This document shows positions 27,665 to 40,299 of a DNA stretch of 64,000 bases, piece after piece. Numbering within the stretch: the first letter of the stretch is position 1; every line of letters begins with the position of its first letter. The notes beneath the pieces are model-generated. The model was not told where the DNA came from and made no database searches. It saw only the letters and a list, made by a program, of their open reading frames with translations. The DNA lies in contig NC_133392.1 of NCBI RefSeq assembly GCF_047511655.1, forward strand, positions 28,382,001-28,446,000, given 5' to 3'. The stretch is from Castor canadensis. Taxonomy: Eukaryota; Chordata; Mammalia; Rodentia; Castoridae. A program made the position numbers and the translations under genes.

Positions 27665-30600
27665 CTAGATTTCAGTGGCAGTGATCTCCTCCAGGCAGAT
27701 ACAGGGAGCAGGCTCGGTCAGACCCAGGTCAGCAAGCTCACGGGCTTCTAGCTCTAGGCTGAGCTGCTGCAGCTCCTGCTCCAGCTGCCGGTTACGCCGG
27801 TACATCTGGATGTAGTTGTGCTGCAGCTGCTTCTGGTAGCGGATCACCTGCTCCTTCTCGGCCTGCCAGGCCAGCCGCTCCCCCTCAAAACTGTCCCGCT
27901 GCTCCTCACCACGCCGCCGTTCCCGCTGCAGCTCCACACGCAGCCGCTCCACCTGTGCCCGCAGGCTGCCCCCTGCTCCAGCAGCTGCCCGCTGCACTTT
28001 GGCCTCATCGCTCTCTGCCAGGAGGAATGGGTCAGCAGTGGTAGGTGGCACAGGAGGCTCTCGGAGACCAGCCATCTCTGTGTCCAACTGGCCTGCCTTC
28101 TCCCTGAGCCGCTCAGCCTCCTGGCGATGTCTCTGCAGCTCCTGGGAGCAGGTCTCCAGCTCCAGCTCCCGGGCTCGTGCAGCCTCCTGCAGGCCCCGTG
28201 CTCGGCCCTCACTGACCCGCAGGGCAGCCCGGGCCTCCCTCAGTGCCACCCGAAGGGCCACCAGCTCACTGCCTTTCTGGACCAGCTCTGCCTGAGATTC
28301 CTTCAGTTGCTGCTTCAGAAGGGAGATCTCACCTGACTTCTGGCACACCTGCGGGTCAAGAAGGATACTGAGAAGGTTCTCTGAGGAGATGGGCCCTGAG
28401 CAGTATTCCCAGGCAGAGGAAGTGCAATCACTACCCCATTTTACAGAAGAAAACACAGATGGAGGAAGGCAAGTCTAGTGACATGCCCAGAGTCATAGGG
28501 CCAGTAGAGATAAAATGGGAACACAGACCCAGACCTTTTTTCTTCTGTATCACAAAGCAACATGAGGGCTGGTAGTACCTCAAATGGTAGAGCACCTGCC
28601 TAGCAAGTGTGAAGCCCAGTTCAAAACCCAGTGCCACCAAAAAAAAAAAAAAAAAGGCATCACGAGATACCAAGGCTGCACCACCTGGGTCTGGGGACTG
28701 GGTGGTGGCAGATGTGAGAGTGGGAGCAATCAGTGGCAGTACCCACATGTTCAGGTGAGAGGCATCAGAGTCTCTTGGGTAAGGACACGACATCAGAGCC
28801 AAATGGGTTCAAATCTTAGCTTTACCCCCACTAGATGTGATTCTGAGCTCTAGTCTTTCTGGGCCTCAGTTTCTTCATTTACAAAATGGGGCTATTAACA
28901 GTGTCCACCTCATAGTGAATGCAGTGGGATGGCAGTGCCACTAGCTAAGTGGGCACCAAACTGGACCAATGAGAGACCCAACATGAAGGCATGAGACCCT
29001 ACCCAGAAAAGGAGATCGAGTCCTCATCTCATAGGTAGGAAGGGCAGAGCCTCTTGGGAGGCTGCTGGGCTGGGCCTGACTCTGCAAGGCATGTGCCAGT
29101 GTGACCCTCCTGCCTCCCTCCTGGCCCGGCACACCTCCCACTTGGTCTCCTCCAACCGTGGCCCAAGCTCTCGCTGCTCCCGCTCAAAGGTAGCACAGCG
29201 CCGCTCCAGCTGCTCACGCTCCTGCAGCAGCTGCGCAAAGTCGTCCTGCAACTGTCGTTTCTCTTGCTGCAGCTGGAACACCTGTAGCTGCAGCAGCTGC
29301 TGGGCCCGCTGGGCCCGCTGGGTGACCTGCTGTGCCTGTGCTGCACAGTCCTCACGCTCTCGAGGCCAATGTCGTGGCCTTTCCCCGAACACCTGGGATA
29401 AGAAGGCAGGCTGATGAGGTGTAGGCCGTGCAGACCTGAATCTCGGCCACCTTCAGTTCCCCACTCACTCACTGCTTGGGTGGTTCCCTGCTTAGGCAGA
29501 GAAGCAGAATCCACGATTCCAGTAATGATTATGATAATGACATTGACACCAAGTACTTACATGGCACTTCCTGGGCGCCAGGCATTATTCTAAGCACTTT
29601 ATACCCTTTGCCGTATGTAATCCTCATAATAACCCCATGGAGGCAGAAAGAGTCCCATTTACAGACTGAGAAACTGAGGCTCAGTAAGGTTAAGTAACTT
29701 GCTCAAGTCCCAGGGATGGTACACAGCAGTGCTGGGCTGGAATCCATGCACTGACTCTTAATATTGAGTTGCAGATCAGCCAGACAGCTTAGGGCAGGAA
29801 GAAGGGACAGGTCGTACTGCTACTGCCTGCCTCTTCCCCAAACAGAAATGCCTTGCCTTGTTCCCAGTGCCTCTGGATGCTCTGCCACACCACCCCCAGT
29901 ACCGCCGCTGTCCACACCTGGCATATGGAGGTCTCGCTCTCATCCAGATTGTCTCGCAATTGCTGCAGCTCTGCCTCCCTGTCGCGGAGCTGTCCTTCCA
30001 GGGCACAGTGAAGTAGGGCCTCATCAGAAGGTGGGGGAGGTGGTGGGGGTGGAGGTGAGCGGTCCCCACAGGAGCTGTCAGGGGAGGCCCGGGGACCACT
30101 GCCCAAGAGCCCACCAGCCACACGGCCCCCCAAGGAGCCCGTGCTTTTGCTGGAGGAAGAGCGGCCACTGTCCGAGTGGGAGGGCCCAGTAGGAGCTCCT
30201 CTGGCTGGCCCGGGCAGTACCCCTCGCCCAGGGCCATGGGAGGGCAGGTGTCCGCCTGGGGAGTTAGTGGTGGGCTCGGCACCCCCAGTGCTGTAAGTGG
30301 GCAGGCTGGACAGCGAATTTCGGCCAGAATCAGACAGTGTCCCTGATGGGCAGCCACTGGCCCAGCCACTCAGTGCCAGGGGCTTGTCAGCAGCCGAGGA
30401 AGAAGAGGAAGAGGAGGAGGAGGAGGCAGGGCCCCCAAACAACTGTGTCAGGCTGCCCTGGCTCCCAGACAGCCCAGTGGCCCGAGGTCCCAGGAAGTTA
30501 GGCAAGGATGGTGCTCCTCGAGGTTTGGGCAGCACTGGCTTGAAGGCTGTTGGGCGAATCAGGATTTTCTCCATGTTCTGAAACAAGGTCCCACGTGACA

Positions 30601-31751
30601 TTGAAGATGAGCAGCCTCATTCTTCAAAGCCCTTGTTATACTCCCTCCCCTCCCATCTGGGGTCCCCAGCCCCATAAATTAACAATTACTACTACTAGCA
30701 AAGGGGCTTGAATGTCAACTTTATGTCAAATGATTTCAAATCATTGCAATAGCCATATAAGCAAAACATTTATCACCATCCTCACATTACAGATGAGAAA
30801 ATGGAGACTCCATGAGGTTAAAGGCCTTATCCAAAGTTAAACTTAAAAGTTGTTGAATAATAATTTAAGCAGCTAACATTTATTAAGTACTTGCTAGGTA
30901 CTTGGCACTCTGAAGGTACCAGTGGCTCATGCCTGTAATCCTAGCTACTTGGGAGGTTGAGATTAGGAGGATTGTGGTTCAAGTCCAGCAAGGGCAAATA
31001 GTTCACAAGACCCCCATCTCCAAAGTAACTAGAGTAAAATGGACTAGAGGTCTGGCTCAAGCAGTAGAGTTCCTGCTTTGCAGGAGCAAAACTGTGAGTT
31101 CAAACCCCAGTTCCCCTGCATCCCTCCCCCACAAAAAATACCCCACAGATACAGGAAATGGGGCTGAGACAGGTTAAGTGATTTCTCTGAGGTCACACAG
31201 CCAGAATGAGGTAGAGCTGGCGAATCTGAAGCCCACGTTCTTTCCTCTGTGTAGGCTTCCAAATTCCAGCGTGTGTGTGTGTGTGAGTGAGAGAGGAAGA
31301 GCGCTGATTCCACCCAGGTCCCCTAAAAGGGGCTGGACCTTACCTTCTCCAGCTTTCCAGAGACAGGGATGAGCTTTGGAGGGGGGCCACGGAGGTGGGC
31401 ATTGTGTGCCCGCTGCTCTCGGTTATCCTCAACATCACTGCTTGGGCTGGGGGGCGATTCTGTCCGGAAGTCCTCGTTGATGTAGGTGAAGCTGGTGCCA
31501 GGGGCTGCCTTCCTGGGAGGCACAGCTGGGCAGAGTGGCTCCTGTACCTCATAGCCTCCCCGTAGCAGCCCATCCTGCTGGCGGAAGAAGGTGGGCCCAG
31601 AGGCACCATGGTGGCGGGGAGGAGGTGGTCCCCCAGGGCAGGGCCGGCCTGAGATGAGACTGCTCACGCTGCCCATGACTGGAGCTTGAGGGGCAGTGGC
31701 AGCCTCAGGAGTGGGCTCCAGTGGCACTGGCAGTTTGTGCACAATGGCCAT
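27665..31751 (-). CDS. LZTS2: Leucine zipper putative tumor suppressor 2 (4 coding exons)
   Basis: Seen: coding exons in transcript order are 31751-31344, 30577-29918, 29392-29135 and 28348-27665. They give 2010 nt, 669 aa, the same length as human. The N-terminal half is Pro/Ser/Gly-rich with a polyserine run in the second exon and a proline run near residue 325. The C-terminal half (about 330-650) is almost continuous coiled coil rich in Leu, Gln, Arg and Glu. The protein ends CLEEITATEI. The start MAIVHKLPVPLEP follows an acceptor at 31794. Known: LZTS2 (LAPSER1) binds katanin p80 to restrain microtubule severing in cytokinesis, and promotes beta-catenin nuclear export. Oddity: near residue 370-380 three residues present in human are missing and three new ones appear a little later. 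Donor and acceptor share the hexamer GTGTGC at the last intron. Confidence 0.95.
28563..28657 (+). repeat. dID-type SINE
   Basis: dID body with long A tail in the last LZTS2 intron, antisense to the gene. Confidence 0.8.
28820..28930 (+). repeat. MIR SINE fragment
   Basis: GGGCCTCAGTTTCTTCATTT core-like block in an LZTS2 intron. Confidence 0.6.
29575..29760 (-). repeat. MIR-family SINE
   Basis: GAGAAACTGAGGCTCAGTAA is the antisense MIR core, with flanking MIR-like sequence (CCAGGCATTATTCTAAGCAC). Confidence 0.7.
30913..31140 (+). repeat. B1-dID SINE
   Basis: GTACCAGTGGCTCATGCCTG head, dID right part, A-rich tail; LZTS2 intron. Confidence 0.8.
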
Positions 31752-34126
31752 GGTGGCAGAGGCTCAGGCCTGGCCAGGGGCCTCCGAGGCAACCTGTGAG
31801 CAGGGTAGTGATGTCAGAGTCCGTTTACTATACAACACCATCTCCTTGATCCAGGAAGAACACCCCCAACATCAGTCATAAGCCTCAATTTCTAATAAAG
31901 CTCCCCCTCCAAGTACTAGCTTGAACTTCCATTCTCTCTGGGCCCCACGCCACTGCCTAATTCTCTTCTGGATAGAGCTGAGGACTGACTCCACCAAGCA
32001 GAAGTGATGAGGAGTTGGGAGGCCTGGATGGTTATGCAGGGCCACTTGGCAATGGAGACCCAGGCCAGGCCCAAATCTATATGCCCCACAGAGGCCAGGA
32101 CTCAGGTTAGGCAGGGAGTCCTCATTACCAGCTCCCAGCACAGGTTCCTCCTCTCCTGGGACAGGTGGCCTCATTACAGGGCAGTTTGGGCACAGGTAAC
32201 GTCAAGGTTACAATCAGCAACTCAGATGGTAATTAGGGAACAAAGAGCCAAGGCTGGGCAGTGCCCCGCCTTCCCCTGCTGGGCCTCAGTTTCTCCCAGA
32301 CAAGGAGGCAGTGGCAAGAGTAAAGCCAGCCAAACAGGAGACCCCAGTGCCCTTGGGGTCTCCTGCCTCCCAGAGGTAGATGGAGGTTCCTGCTTGTTTC
32401 CATGACAACTCCTAGCCTCTCTCACCCAATCAGTAGGGCCTAGGGAGACTACAGAGGTCCTGTCCCCTTGCAGACTTCTATACAACCTTTGAGATTAGCT
32501 ATTCCCCATAGTAGCTCCCAGGGGATGCAGGCAGAAGCCCACCACCACCTCTGGCAGCTGCTCTGAGACCTCATTGGGCCTGGATCCCAGGAGAGAGAGC
32601 TCCACCTCCTCTGGCCCTGCTCCTTCCCGGAAGGGAACAGCACATCTCCACCCAGAACTCACTCCCAATCTTGAGTCGGATGAAGACCAGGACTCAGGCA
32701 TCTGCTGAAGTCATCATGCAGAGGAGGGGCCAAGAAATGGACAGAGAACTTGAAGGGAGTGGAGTGTGTACACTGACTTCATCATGTGAGTACATGCGCA
32801 GAAGCATGAAACACTGTGTGTGTGTGTGTACATGAGTTTATGGTAAAAGGGGTCACTATTAAAAAGTTATAAATGCCTCCGTAGCAAGTGAGTTTGTGGT
32901 TTCAATGTAACTGTATGACAAAAAATAAGATAGATGTAGCATAGCACTCATGTACGTGAGTGGGTTTGTGCGTGAACGCTGATGTACCTCTTCCACAAGT
33001 GCGTGAACAGGGAGGTAGGTGTACGCAAGTGTGTGTGGAGGTGTATGCAAGTGTGTGTGGAGGTAGCTATAAGAGTGTGAACATTAGTGGGAGTGGCATG
33101 CCTTGGGTGGCATGCCAGGCCACCTGGGTGAGTGCAGCCTGTTTGTTTTCACTCTGGGGGTGGGAGGTGAGGCCCACAGGATCTGACTTCTTTTCCCCAT
33201 TTGTTGTCCATTCTTGCTTGTGCTCTATTAAATCCACCCAAGTGTTAAGAGAGAGTCCGAACTGAGGAAGGAGTTGCTGGGAGCTGGGCTAGGAGGCCAG
33301 CCAGGTGCAGGCCCCTCAGCAGGGCTGGGGGCTGAGACCACCACAAAGCCCAGCCCTGAGGCAGAGCTATAGGGACCACTACTCCAAGGCATGAGGAGGA
33401 CAGAGAAGACGGGGCTGGCACTCCTGTGTGCACTTCCGCACTTTGAGGGAGCACAGAGAGAGAGAGAGAGAGACCCAAATGGAAGGGCAAGGGCAGCTGC
33501 AGACAGACCCAGAGAAACGCAGAGACCCAAAGACAAGAGACAAAGAGAGGCCTGGATGCAAGAGGAAGACCCAGGAGGCAAGGTCGTTGAACCCGCACAG
33601 CTTGGCCCCTGAATCCAGAGGGACATAAAGCTGGCTGTGCCTTCAGAGCCAGGCGTCTGGAAAACCAGGCCTAGCCAGCTCAGCTCCCGCTCTTGGAGCC
33701 CGAGAGAGGAGGGGCAAGCGGCTCCATTTTGAGAATGCGTAGGTGACGGTGGGAAAAGGGAACCCCTCGTTCTCCCCAGCACTCCCTGAGGAATCACTCA
33801 GGCACAGGGACCACCCCCCTTAGTGGGTTGAGGAAAGGGGGAGGGGAGAGAGGAGTCTGGCCCAGATTCCCACTCTCAACAGACCTCAGGGTCTGGGGCT
33901 GGAGAGTTGGGGAAAGTCTCCCCTCCAAACTCCAAGGTCCAGCCAAGCGGGATCCAGTCTGGGATCACGAGTTCTCCTAGTCTGAGACAGGAAGCCAGGA
34001 ATCCCCCGACCCACCTTCAAGAGTCCACCCTCCTTCCATAAAGTGGGGGCGGCTGTGGAATGCCGCCTCCCCCACCGGACCGCACCGTGCAGAAGTTGAG
34101 GCACCCCCAGCCCCGGCCCCCTCACC
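31752..34126 (-). other. LZTS2: 5' UTR of LZTS2 and its first intron
   Basis: The coding exon extends 42 bases upstream of the ATG to an acceptor (exon start 31793). A 5' exon ends at 34126 with the donor GGAG|gtgagg inside a CpG island, so 31794-34125 is intron. It contains a short GT repeat near 32815-32829 and otherwise unique sequence. No other gene is seen. Confidence 0.5.
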
Positions 34127-34420
34127 TCCACCACGCTGCTCCATGCTCAGCCCCGGGCCGCCCCAAGCACTCCACAGGCTCGCCGCCCGCTCGAGTCCGC
34201 GCGCGGCCACTCGGAGCTGCGCGGCCCGGCCCCGCCTCCGCCTCGCCGGCGCCCCCCGGGCCCCGGTCAGCCCCCGCCCGGCCTAAGTGGGCGGTGCGCA
34301 GCTCGGGGGAGGGGTCCGAGGGGCGTCCCCGCCCCAGGGCGCGGATACGCGCAAGCACCCCACGTCACGCGTGTCCGCCAGGGCACACGCAGGAGCTACA
34401 TGGCAGCGCCCAGGATCCCT
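34050..34420 (-). promoter_or_regulatory. LZTS2: CpG island and proximal first exon of LZTS2
   Basis: The stretch is very CpG-dense with GC boxes. The minus-strand donor at 34125-34124 (GTGGAG|gtgagg) closes a candidate first exon starting somewhere in 34130-34350. Confidence 0.6.
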
Positions 34421-36260
34421 CCCTGCAAGGCCTGGTGACCGTGTATCTGGGGTTCAATCGATTCGGGACTTGGCGGGCGGGTCACCTTCTACTCCAGCCC
34501 GGGCCCCGGGGCCAGCAGCAGTTGGTCATTGTTTAAGCACAAAGGACCAAGGCGCGGCGGCGGCTACCCCTCCCCCCTCCCCCGCTTCTCTAAAACAAGT
34601 CGTTCCCCCCGCAAGACACAATCTCCAGCTTCCAAGTCCAGAGTGGAGGCCGAGGGTCAGCTGCTCCCACCCCTCCTGCTGCCGGTGCCCCGCGCCCCAA
34701 CACAAGTCGGTGCCGAGGCTTGGTCGCTGCCTGCCCCACCCCCAGCAGTTGGAGGTGGCACACTAGGATTTGCGGAGGCGGCGCCACCTGGCGGTCCCTT
34801 CTAACAACACAAGAGTCGCCCCTCACTCTGAGTCCCCCTCAATCCCACTCCCCAATGCTGTGCCCTCAGTCCACGAGCCCACGCTTGCCCCTGGCACGGC
34901 TCCATGCTCCTAAACCTGCCCTCGAGTCATTGGCTAGGAGAGAGGTCACTGTTCGGAGAGGGGCGTCCCCTGGCCCCCCAACAATCGCTAGGGTGAGTGG
35001 CCCAAACCTGCAGTCCAAACCTACACTAGTCCCACAGCAGACAACATTCCACTGTCTTTCTCAGAGTCACAAATACTCTTACCCTCTCGAAAACAAAACA
35101 GTCTTAACACCCACACGACCTTTCCCACATTCTGTCTCAGGCAGCCACGATCACAGTCTCATCCGTCACGTGGTTCCACGTTCCTTCATTCCATAATCTT
35201 CCAGGCCAACTCGCACACACAGACACTTGGGGTTGCACGCCTGTGGTGCACATCTTTCACAACTACAAGTCCTTTACCACTGTGACCCAATCACAATCTT
35301 AAATAGTCTCCTAACCCTCTTTCATGCCTTGAACAGTCTCAGTCACACAACTTCTTCCATGTATTTCCTCAACTACCAGACTTTCCCTAAGGAGGTCTCT
35401 GTGACCTGGCAAGATCAGCTGACGCCCCCACCCCTGGGCAAGGCCAGTCTGCCTCCCCCATGTCCCCTCCTCCCAGGACCAAGGTCTGCCAGAGCTGAGC
35501 TCCGCCCCAGGAAGAAGCACCCCCCTCCTTCCAGGCCATAGCCTGGCCGGCTCTCAGCTCTATTTTTAGCTCATGGAAAGGGTTGTTTTTCTTTCTTTTT
35601 CCCTGGAAAGGGAAACATTGCCCAGCCACCCTCAAACTCACTCCAAATTCTGTTTCACAAGAACAGACAGAACTCCTCTCCCCAGTTGAGACCCCTTCTC
35701 TGGCCTTGCCCTGATCCCAACCTCCCGGGACATCAAGAGCCTCCTCCCCTTTCTGGCAGCTTGCCTAGCTCCTCCAGGCAGCAGCTGGGCTCAGCGTGCG
35801 GAGGGGTGAGGGTGGGGAGCAGAAGAGAGGAAGGTACGGTGCTACCCCTCCCTCATTTCCTGGGGGAGGGGGAGACCACGTCCTCTTTCCTACTAGGGCA
35901 GCCCCCTCCTACACTGAGGAGCATTTACTTTCATGGATTCCCTGTGGGGAGAGGGACTCCCCCGTCTCGGTGCCTATATTGGAAGGAGGAGTTCCAGGTC
36001 CTGCAGAGGGATGGAGGTGTTGGTAAGAGGGACCCACAGACAGCTGCTCCCTGGACTGGGGGTAAGGGACGGGGGGCAGCTGTCCACTGCTATCAAGGGC
36101 CTCCCTCCGACAGCTTCAGAGATGCCAACTCCGAGAACGTGTTAGCCAGAAAGAGAAGAGCCCAAGTAGCCCCACCCCAGCTGAACAATCTCCAGGTCTC
36201 CCTTGCCACCCGGGCTCCAGGGGGCGTTATGTTCATATTTCTGGTAGAGGGATAATCACC
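34421..36260. other. Spacer upstream of proximal LZTS2 promoter
   Basis: GC-rich to moderate unique sequence between the two candidate LZTS2 promoters. I see no exon with convincing coding content and no clear repeat. If the distal promoter at about 36.4-37.0 kb is used, this is intron. Confidence 0.4.
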
Positions 36261-36389
36261 AATCCCGGCGGAGAATGGAATACAGTCCTGCACCTGACCA
36301 AGCAAACTCGCCCAGGCCTGGGGAGGGGGTCACCGCCTGGTTGTGGGGTTAGAGGAGCACTGCCCACCCCTCTGTGAAGCAATCACGTG

Positions 36390-37010
36390 CTCCGATCCTG
36401 TTTACGTCTTGGTCTTCACCTGCAGGCTGGCGCCCGGGAAGCAGGAACCTCCGGGTGCGTCCCACCCGGCCCGCCCCCGCTGGCGGTCACGGTTTGCCCC
36501 TTTTCCCCAGCCTGAACAGCACAGCGATCCGCTTCGGCCGGTGGCGCTGCCCCTGGAGCTGTTAGGGTATCTCACTGTGCGCGTCCTCTCCGAGAGCACG
36601 TGTGTTCGTGTCCCAGGTGCGTGCGTGGGTCTGTGTGCACGCGTGTATGTCGGTCCATCGGTGTGAATTTCTGTAGTTGCTTTGCGGTTCAGACTCCTTG
36701 CCTGTGCCCCATGGAGTGGAGACCCCCTCCTCACTCCAACCCCCAGCTTCCCCAGAGGCGGAAAGTTCGCTCTGGAGCAGGGGTTTGTAGAAGGCAGGAA
36801 TTCCTGCAGCCAGGCCGCCCCACCACTCACCAGCGTCACCTGTGCCGCTGCTCCAGCTCTGGCAGAGCTCCTGCTCCCGCGTGCCCACTTCCTCGCCACG
36901 AGAACTCCAGCTCCCCAGCCCGCTCCGGGCTCCGGGCGCCCGCCTAACCCAACCTGGTGAAGCGGGGCGGAGCAGCCGAGGCCGCGCCCCCACCCGGGGA
37001 GGGGAGTGGT
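36390..37010 (-). promoter_or_regulatory. LZTS2: Distal CpG-rich region with possible alternative LZTS2 first exon
   Basis: A second CpG-rich stretch contains a minus-strand donor GCTG|gtgagt giving an exon end at 36831. Another donor-like site (CACAG|gtgacg) lies 9 bases upstream. This fits an alternative 5' exon of LZTS2, with the promoter at about 36.85-37.0 kb. Human LZTS2 uses more than one 5' exon (recalled). Confidence 0.4.
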
Positions 37011-38066
37011 CTACCCTGCACCCCTAAAGAGCCAAGAGTACTGAGCCAAAAAGTAGCTTGACATTGACCCCGAGGCTGCCCTCTGGGTTTCGACTTCACA
37101 GTTTACTGGACTTGGCTTTTGACCTGGGGAAGGGGCGGAGAGCACGTGACCGGGATTTAAGCTACCTGGCTGCTCTAAGAGGACTTCACTCCGCCACCCT
37201 TTTCTGCTCCGTAGGGAGCCTAACCCCGCACAATCCTGAGAAAGACAGGGAAAACCCCTAGGAAGCAGACAAAGAGGGCTCGGATTTCACTGAAACAGTC
37301 CCCTCCCTTCCCCAAACACTTCGGCTTGGGGTTGCCCAAGACGAACCAGTACCTCCCCCTTCCCTGGAGTAGGTGTATGCCCAGGGGAGCCGGCTGCCAG
37401 TCTTGGCCCCCTACAGCGCATGGCATGGCTAGGCTTCTCTTAGACTCATAAAGTCCCACCCACAGGCATAAACAGGAAGTTGGCCTGAATTGTAGGGAGG
37501 CACCAAGGGTTCCCTCCCACCCTGGCACTCCAGGCAACCTGTGGGAAGGCACAAGTCAGATATCTGGGCCGTATTTGCTGCCTGACTACTTGGCTGTAGT
37601 GGAACTCCGGAGTTTAGTCTCTTCTCAAACCCATCCACAGTAGAGGAAGCTTGGAGAACTGGAGTTGTCCCTCACAACCATGTGTGACATATGCAGTGTC
37701 AACTTTGAGGACAGGGCTGCAGATCCAACCAGACTCTGCTTACACAAGGCCTTCCAGAGCTCTCAGGGAGATTCTAGAACCAGTTGAACACCTAGGTTAA
37801 TTTGCCTCAAGCCACTTTGGCTGAGTGCATAAATAATGGCTTCCAGGGACCTTATGCAGAATCCACGGAGGATTCCCTCCTTCTGCTCTCTAGGCTCCAG
37901 GAGCTCCCGAACATTCTTTGGAGTAGATCTTCATGTGGAGAGTATAAGGCAGGTATGGAATGGAACTATTTATGTCAGAAGGGGACAGGGGGCTGTTAGC
38001 TTCCCCTTCCCCTCATCATTGTGGTTTGTGCTAGGAGGCTGGGGCAAGACAAACCGGCAAAGAGCT

Positions 38067-38155
38067 GGCATGGTAGCTCAAGTGGTAAAGCGTGCCTGCC
38101 TAGCAAGCATGAGGCCGAGTTCAAACCTCAGTTCCGCTTCTCAAAAAAGAGCAAC
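38067..38155 (+). repeat. dID-type SINE
   Basis: GAGCTGGCATGGTAGCTCAA head and short A tail. Confidence 0.75.
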
Positions 38156-38639
38156 AGGCAAGAATGTGTCTATCCCTCTATCCCAGCTTCACAGAGCTCT
38201 CAAGAAGTCCCCTACTGGAAAACCCTAAAGGATGTTTCTTAGAACACATGGGACATTCTAGGAAGACTAGAATGTGGAATTTATGTCCTTATAGGTAGGA
38301 CTGATCTGGTTTTGTGCATCGGGAAGGCATGGCTGACTTTAGTGTTAGAGGCTGAATGAGGTCTAGAGCCGCAAACAAGGGCTGAACCGCTGGGAGCTGA
38401 ACTGCTGGGAATGATTACTGTGGGATTAGGAAAGCCTGGCTCCAGCCAGTCTGGGAGAGACCCCCAAGAAAGCAGGCTCTGGAGGAGCTATCCCCACCCC
38501 CAGCTTCTTTCCCACCAAGAATAGTTTTGTAGTAGCTTTGCTCCAAGGTCTGTTTAAGGAGGTATTTGTGGCCACAGTTCTCAAGAGACTCTGGACCCCT
38601 CCACAGGGTGCCAGAAGCTCCCTTAGATTGACTTCATTG

Positions 38640-38795
38640 AAAAATAGTCCGGGGGGGGGGGGGTAGAAGGGGGAGATATAAAGGAGAATGGTGGATATAC
38701 TTGATATATTGTAAGAACTTTTGTGAAAGTCACAATGTACCCCCCACTCAGTACAATAAGAAAGAACTTGTCAAAATAAAAAACAGAAAAACAAA
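38640..38795 (+). mobile_element. L1-type 3' tail fragment (tentative)
   Basis: A 14-G run, then CACAATGTACCCCCCACTCA, ending in an A-rich tail. Resembles 3' ends of rodent L1 copies as recalled. Confidence 0.4.
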
Positions 38796-39081
38796 AAAGT
38801 AGTCTTGTTTCCAGAGAGCAGAAAACTTCCTTCTGGTAGCAAAAGATTCTTCCCAGTAACCCAGTGCCCAATGTGTCCCTTCCTCCCCCAATGCTGAAAT
38901 TGGGACTTTTAGGATACTAGAGGAAGTGACATGAAAAAGTATCATTTGGGAATATTTTTGACATGGTGTGTGGATCATCTCTTTTACAGTGTCCTGCAGG
39001 GCTTGTTAAAATGGGGACTTCTATACTCTTCAAGAATTAGAAATGTGTGTGCAGGACAGGGGAGGGAGAGAGAGGAAATCT

Positions 39082-39205
39082 GGTTTTTGTTAGAGACAGG
39101 GTATTGCTGTGTAGCCCAGGCTGGTCTCAAACTCTCAATTCTCCTGCTTTGGCCTCCCAAGTGTTGGGATTATAGGCATGTGCTAGTACAGCTGGCTTGG
39201 TTCTG
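39082..39205 (-). repeat. B1-like SINE (antisense)
   Basis: TGTAGCCCAGGCTGGTCTCA and GTGTTGGGATTATAGGCATG. Confidence 0.8.
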
Positions 39206-39317
39206 CATTTTTAATAAGACTTAATATGTACCAAGAGTTCTGGCACATATTAAAGAGAAACTTGGGAGACAGTATAGGAGGGAAATGAATGGGGGAGAGA
39301 TAAGAGTAAAATAAGTC

Positions 39318-39420
39318 ATGCAGGACTACATGCCTGTAATACCAGCACTCGGGAGGCAGAGGCAGGAATATTCAGAGTTCGAGGCCAGCTTGTGTCTCAG
39401 GAAAACCCAAAATAGATAAA
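39318..39420 (+). repeat. B1-like SINE
   Basis: ATGCCTGTAATACCAGCACTC followed by a short remainder and A-rich tail. Confidence 0.8.
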
Positions 39421-40299
39421 TAAGCTGAGTCTTGAGTCTACACTGAGAGGCGAGTGGTTCACATTACAGAGACAAGGACAGCTGGTTGGGCTGGGCCTGG
39501 GCATGTGGCCCAGTGACCCACACTTCTGCCAGGAATCTCATGGAGAGCCTCAGGGAAGTTAATACACCACTCTATCTCCCCTAGGTCAAGAATTGGTATG
39601 AGGGGGAGGTGGGATGCAAAGGCCAGGTAATGTTCTCTGCTTCTCTGGGAGCCCACAGCTCAAAGGTTGAAAGTGGTGGAGGGGACCCATCCACTCCCAA
39701 TTCAGAGAAATCAAGTTACAGACTGGGGAGACACCTGGTGGACAAATAAGAAAGAGCACAGAAACAAAGGCAATGAGAAAAAAAATTTTTTTTTCCCTGC
39801 TAAAACTGGAAAAGGCTCTACAAAAAACTCCTCTAATTCTAGCTGTCTGTCTGAGGCAGCATACCATGGAGCCAGTGTCGAGGTGGCAGGCACCCAGGCT
39901 CACGGCTTCCTCCTACGGCTCTATGCCCAAACAATTGAGCAGGAGGAAGCCCCCACCTTTGAGACTGTTACCACAGGACTAAGCACCTACGATCTAATTC
40001 TAGCAGGTGCTACCTCATGCCTGGCCCAACAAAAGTGGACATAAGGGCTTAGTACCCATCATATCACCCTTTGGCTCTGAACACCTAAAGGCTGGAGTTT
40101 CAGCCTCTTCCACTCCAGGTTCAGGGGGTCTGAACTTAAATGTGATTTGTTCGTTTTCACCTCAGGGCTCTGGAGTTACTTCTTCTCTGCTTAGATCTCT
40201 TTCTGCAGATGTTTATGTGACCCTCTGCGCAGAGACACATTTTTAGCTCACTTAATTTAAACTAGCCTATAAGCACTCTCTCATTATTACTTTCTATAT

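Noticed and set aside
33228-33797. Long minus-strand open frame (189 codons) in the LZTS2 first intron
   Set aside because: GC-rich, low-complexity Leu/Ser/Pro composition, with open frames in other phases as well. No family resemblance.
34060-34536. Several overlapping open frames in the CpG island
   Set aside because: CpG islands lack stop codons by composition. The translations are Arg/Pro/Ala-rich without domains.
39667-40044. A 125-codon open frame in the LZTS2-TWNK spacer
   Set aside because: No recognisable domain, a poly-A/T tract inside, no splice signals and overlapping open frames on the other strand. It looks like chance.
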